The notes below the pieces were generated by a model. That model was given only the letters and a program-made list of their open reading frames with translations. It searched no databases and was not told the origin of the DNA. Source: Membranipora membranacea (Eukaryota; Bryozoa; Gymnolaemata; Cheilostomatida; Membraniporidae). From it: DNA of 64,000 nucleotides. This document shows, piece after piece, positions 59,414 through 64,000 of the stretch. Position 1 is the first letter of the stretch. Each line of letters begins with the position of its first letter. The position numbers and the translations under genes were made by a program. Location of the stretch: positions 25,294,001 to 25,358,000 of the forward strand of contig OU612072.1 in assembly GCA_914767715.1 (NCBI GenBank), in the 5' to 3' direction.

Positions 59414-59668
59414 GTGCAAAAAATTTCGAATGAGATGAATTCGGTTGCCAAAAAAAGTATATATCAACTATGTTAATAAAACATCTGATAACAGCGGAGA
59501 GATGTTGCACTTTCTCTTAGCTACCATAGCAACTACTATAATATAGTAGTTGCTATGGAAGCTAAGAGAAAGTGCAACATCTCTCCGCTGTTATCAGCTG
59601 TTTTATTAACATAGTTGATATATACTTTTATTGGCAACCGAATTCATCTCATTCGAAATGTTTTGCAC
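59414..59668. repeat. large near-perfect palindrome (255 bp)
   Basis: Arms of about 127 bp are inverted copies with only a few mismatches, centred on 59541 (actactataatatagtagt). There is essentially no spacer, so it would form a cruciform or a long hairpin RNA. Confidence 0.9.
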
Positions 59669-59734
59669 TGTGTTCAGTGAGTCAATTTAGACGGCTTATA
59701 TTATAAGCCGTCTAAATTGACTCACTGAACACAG
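59668..59734. repeat. second palindrome (67 bp), abutting the first
   Basis: Perfect 33-bp arms around the base at 59701 (ggcttatattataagcc). It begins at the base where the first palindrome ends. The two may be parts of one foldback element or of an array. Confidence 0.9.
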
Positions 59735-60934
59735 CACGAAAATCTGCTCTCTTGGGATGACTCATCTCTTAAAATCACAAATTGTCAATTATGATTTCAA
59801 CTTTGTTATATGATGGTATCTGACAAGTTTGGTCATGTTTTTCATAATCTGTGGCTAATAACACATCAAAGTCTCCACTTCGCCAATCAGAACATTGCAA
59901 CAAATAACAGAGAGTACACAATCATAATATTCTATGATGTCACAAACTGACAATTTTGTGTTCAATCATCAGCGTATGATCGCAACACAGCATATGCTCT
60001 TCTATTTGTGCTGAAAAATGTGAAGCAAACGAAGAAATATAACTCCTAAATGAAAAAGGTGGCATCTCCCTTTTCCTCAAACCCAGGGTTGGTAGTTTTT
60101 AGTTTCAGAAGCTTCATCTCTAAGTTGTAACTATATGCATTGTAACATATGAAAACATGTTTTGCAGTTGAAAATTATCTTTTGTATGCTATGGCAGGCT
60201 CAATACTTGGGGACCGTGAAGAAATCAGATAGAAACCACTCTCCGACGCCGGTTTGCCAAATGGCACCAACATAGAAACAGTTTATTTCACACTCAAGTG
60301 TCAGTGAAATGTGATGTAAGGCTGAGCGTAACCAATCAAAAGGGTTTCAAACAAGTTATCATTGAGTGATAGCAGATTGCACCTTATGCATAAGGGAAAC
60401 TGCTGCAAAACCCTGCTTGCCCTTTAAGTCTGTTTCTTTAATATGAATGTTAGAGAGCTCATAAAAATTGCAAGGACATCTGCTAATAAAATGCGCCCCT
60501 TCGAACTTCTTAAAGCAACTACCCTTTTCGACTAGTATTCACGCACTTGTTTTGCAATATTATTAGAGGCAAATTATCACAATTGATATGTCAAAAGCCC
60601 AATGGAAAGCAACTGCCATAACTTATCCCGCAAATTTTCTAAATGGCGTTGGTTTTCTTGCCAGTATGTTCGGCATCTTCCAACGGGCAATCTATCATTG
60701 CATGTAAATTAATCTCATTATCATTTTTTAACTACCTAAATTCGATCGATACAGTTCTGTTACTTTTTAGGCAGAGCAGATGCTCAAAGTAACAAAAGTT
60801 CCTGATCAAGTGATTCACATTGGATCCTTAATAACTGCTGCGTTTGATCTCACAGTCATGTGTATGAGTTATATTCCAGATGTTAAAGTTATTTGCTCAA
60901 ATTTGACGACAAACAATTGTAATTGGAGCAATTT
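59735..60934. other. no gene recognised
   Basis: No domain or exon set seen. A stretch at 60040-60800 has ordinary base composition and no open frame over 60 codons. Confidence 0.35.
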
Positions 60935-61175
60935 TTTATTATAGTACCGAATTATGTCATCGAAGCAATTATGAATTCACCACCAAACTAATTCTTAAGT
61001 TTAATTCATAGCGAGGTGTGAAAGTAAGCATACAGCTTTTTCAATTCGGCACTGATCTGTTGTGTTGAAGTTACTTTCCTGTACATTTGCCGTCCCAACA
61101 AAATTTAATACCATATTGTGCTGCGGTCATTCCTGCTAGCATTAGAAGTGCGGTAAGTCCGTATAAGATATTCAT
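60935..61175 (-). CDS. short secretory precursor with a six-residue disulfide-ring motif
   Basis: The minus-strand ORF 61071-61175 encodes 34 residues. Residues 1-19 form a textbook signal peptide (M-N-I-L-Y-G-L-T-A-L-L-M-L-A-G-M-T-A-A). Cleavage there would expose Q-Y-G-I-K-F-C-W-D-G-K-C-T-G-K. This has an N-terminal glutamine that could cyclise, two cysteines enclosing W-D-G-K, and a terminal G-K that could be processed to an amide. These are hallmarks of small cyclic peptides of the hormone or defence type; no known family is claimed. A pyrimidine-rich acceptor (tctctgtcttttccag) lies 3 nt before the ATG, so the 5' UTR is spliced, cis or by a spliced leader. AATAAA (complement of 60935-60940) follows the stop by about 130 nt. 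The ORF is short, so chance is not excluded. Confidence 0.45.
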
Positions 61176-61218
61176 CTTCTGGAAAAGACAGAGAAAATAT
61201 TGGTCACCGATTGAAGAC

Positions 61219-62028
61219 ACTGCATTTTATGCCCAAGAATTGTTGAACAATTCTGAACAATTCTAGAATTGTTCAATATTGACCCATATATAATTACCCA
61301 ACCAGCAACCATTATTGTATAATTATAACCCTGCCTGCTAAATAAATTACATTCCGTATTGCTATTGTATGGTTTAAGTATAAGCCTTTACAGTTCTAGT
61401 CAATATTATATAATTGGCTTGACATTGTATTAGAGGAGTTTGCATGTAGATGACCAGGCAAGAGAGTTGCTATAATGAATAGATGTTGCTGTGTAATTTA
61501 GCATGAAAGACTGTGTAGCGGGAGGGCTAGGTTCAATTCCATGTTAGGGCAAATCTTTTCTTTTTGTTTTTTCATGATGGAACTCAAAAGCATTCCATTT
61601 GAATTGTGGGTAAGTAGTGCCAAATTGTTGCATGAAAGCTTATGATCCTCCCTTCATACCACCCATCTGGAAACCAAGCAAATACTCATCCCTCTACGAG
61701 AATATCCTGCACCAGTTTATGACTTGTATGCATACTGATAATTTACTGATGCTGAGGATAGGTTGATATTAAAAAAAAATTAATCATTTCCAAGTTTCAG
61801 AGTAACAGCATTCATCAGTTTGAAGACTGCCGTTTCAATATTAACTCTGCGTGACTGCTCCCATGTATGTGTTCTGCTTGATAGACGAGGAAAATCAGAC
61901 CCACCCGATTCCACACGCTAATTTGGTCATCTTCCAATCATTATGGTATCTGACCAATTTTTATGAAGATGATGGCTGTGACATTCTAGAATTGTTCAAC
62001 GATTCTTGGGCATGAAACGCAGTTAGAA
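61219..62028. repeat. inverted repeats of about 45 bp bounding a 0.8-kb segment
   Basis: 61222-61265 (atgcccaagaattgttgaac and flanks) is matched in reverse complement at 61982-62025 (gttcaacgattcttgggcat). Palindromic ttctagaattgttcaa lies beside both. Could be the ends of a small DNA transposon. No transposase inside. Confidence 0.5.
61497..61555 (+). other. tRNA-like B box, possible SINE
   Basis: GGTTCAATTCC at about 61530 fits the polymerase III B box. A matching A box is not clear, and no cloverleaf can be drawn. It lies inside the 61.2-62.0 kb inverted-repeat segment. Confidence 0.25.
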
Positions 62029-62029
62029 A

Positions 62030-64000
62030 TGTGTAAATTTGATTGTTAACCTCACAAAATTACTCATTTTACTTCAAACTTGAAATTCAATTGTAATCAG
62101 TTTTTAGCATGATATAAACACACTGCACCTTCATTCTGGCACTACAGTTGCTACCCTCAATATACGCACACACTGAGACTTTATTTTGCTACAACAATCC
62201 CTTCCCCTGAATGTTTCATGAAACCATAAATATTTATTCACATCCAGAGGGAGTATGCTCCATAGTAATTTGAATAGACTCACCCTGTTAGATAATGTTT
62301 GCAGTCTGTGATATTCAGTGATCGGAGAAGAGAAGGTTGTGATTTTTCTTAAGACGCATTGACCTTTATATACCCAAACTGTTCAGGCATGAGTGCAGCT
62401 GTGATTTTTTATTTATGATTTAAATGATATATGATAAGCTTCAGCGGGGTTTTACGAAATTAATGCCAGAAATTTCAAATCGAACAACAAATTTGGTAAA
62501 TGTTAATATAAAGTACAGCACAGCTGATTATATTCTGTATATCGAAATCATGATTGATTATAAATATTGAAATACTTATTAAAAAGTGACACTAAAGGAT
62601 ACAAATCACTGACCAATAACTCTGAAATGCTAGTGTCATTACCTGGTAAGCTTTGTTTGGAATGATAAATTTGGTAATAATGGACATCATTGTCACGTGC
62701 CATGAAAGTTATCATTGTGAAGTGACCATAGCTAAGTTATCATGACACTGGTTAGCGGTTGCTCCATAGTACATCAACTTCCATTTGAAAACTGAATATC
62801 CTGCCACTAGCATTAGTTTTGAAATAAAGATCTTATACTTGAACTAGAATAATAAAGGTATCTATACTGTATAAAAGGTTGAGATGGGTTACCGTATGAC
62901 CAATATTATTAACTGAGATTTCATTTATTGAAATTGTTGGAATTATTTAATCACAAGACATTGCAACAGGCTCATATCCAAATTCAATTGACAACAGTTA
63001 CAATACAAAAACTCAGCAATGCCAATATTTAAGTTCAGAAAATGTTCAAGTCTCAGTGGAGTCATATAAATTATGCTGTTGAGTTTCAGGTGATATAAAA
63101 ACAGTAGCATCTGATTTAATGACAAAGTCTTAACCGCTTTATTCCAATACAACTTGGTTCTTAGTGACACAATTTAAACCGCTCAATAAATGTTTACATT
63201 TAGATAACAGCTTATAAAAGTGACAATAAATGATACAAATAACTGATTAATAACTCTGACATCTGCCATGAAACATATGCCTCATCATTATCATCAAACA
63301 TAAACAACTGCACTTCATTATTGTTCTATTATCGTACTATTATTATCATGACACTAGGATATGTTATCCGATGATGGGTAAGTCATCATGAGGCTATTCA
63401 GCATTGTTGTTACCGCACAACTATGTTTATTGGATACAATAATGATTGGAAATTCAGAGTTCAGGCAAGACAGACCATCTATATGGTGTCATTTTTTCCC
63501 ATTTCAGGATTGCACCTAATGAACTGCACTTTTTATGTTTGATGAATATGATGAGGGTAATCAAATTTGAAAAAACCTTGTTTCTTTTCATGGCAGATGA
63601 CATTGATTGCCATGATTCATTTATCAACTACTCCATTATAGACCCCACGGTTTCTGCACGAGTTTCAATAATATCTTTTCTTATGCCAAGAAAAATGAAA
63701 CTGGCACATATACTATTTCTCTCAACTCCCAGCGCATTTGGCGTTCTGATTTCTTGCAGGTCATAGCGAGGTCACTAACCATATTCTTAGCCAGATTTAA
63801 TAGATATTTACTTATTTTATGATTAGTCGAGATTCTAGTCAATGCAAGACTGGGCAAGATTAAATATTTAAGGAAATACGATACAAACCAGCAGCAATGA
63901 CTTGCTGTATTGTGTAATGGATTCGTCACGCCATGTGATGGGTGTTATGAAACTACCACAAATACAATTTCTGGGTCAGACAATGTTAAGCTTAGCTCCC
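62030..64000. other. no gene recognised
   Basis: Only short frames without domain or splice context. Two related stretches (about 62580-62860 and 63215-63375, sharing gtgacaataaatgatacaaat-type phrases and tatcatgacact) suggest a local duplication. Confidence 0.35.

Noticed and set aside
1-64000. CRISPR arrays, operons or other prokaryotic features
   Set aside because: The window is plainly eukaryotic; the tandem arrays lack spacer structure.

Overview
This is an AT-rich, intron-containing animal nuclear sequence, most likely from an invertebrate. Support comes from GT-AG introns of about 100-1700 bp, metazoan extracellular modules (C-type lectin, CUB, CCP/sushi), AATAAA signals, CR1/L2/Rex1-like LINEs, tRNA-like SINEs and a Ty3-like retroelement. 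The species cannot be fixed from the sequence; an ascidian or another soft-bodied marine invertebrate is a guess.

Layout. 0-2 kb: a 40-bp minisatellite and a C-type lectin gene. 3.5-34.9 kb: a cluster of paralogous units. Each unit is a transmembrane receptor gene (long N-terminus with a hydrophobic signal, CUB, CUB, CCP, one membrane span, tyrosine-rich tail) that carries in its last intron, on the opposite strand, a two-exon gene for a small secreted nine-cysteine protein. Unit A (minus, 5.9-11.6 kb) and unit B (plus, 18.8-24.3 kb) form a large inverted duplication. Unit C (plus, 28.2-32.7 kb) lacks the first CUB exon and has a LINE inside its tail exon. Unit D (33.7-34.9 kb) is a recent truncated copy of part of B. 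By my hand translation receptor A is intact up to one frameshift in the tail; B and C carry several stops. The nested genes of B and C are intact, that of A has a 2-nt frameshift, and D keeps only the second exon.

35-48 kb is gene-poor: LINE remains, SINEs, a foldback element with GTCA-rich arrays, minisatellites, a possible DUF4806-like exon, and a few candidate exons. 48.3-54.9 kb holds a decayed retroelement whose order is unusual: capsid and zinc knuckle, then an envelope-like glycoprotein with a membrane anchor, then an aspartic protease, with no reverse transcriptase or integrase found. 56.8-59.4 kb is a broken LINE (endonuclease plus reverse transcriptase). At 59.4-59.7 kb two abutting near-perfect palindromes occur. 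At 61.1 kb the minus strand encodes a 34-residue secretory precursor that would release a short disulfide-ring peptide.

The most notable items are the repeatedly co-duplicated receptor plus antisense intronic secreted protein (an architecture known from linked recognition pairs), the gag-env-protease element, the U2 snRNA-headed repeat at 16.7-17.0 kb, and the small cyclic-peptide precursor. All exon calls rest on reading splice sites, phase and paralogue comparison by eye; no database search was possible.
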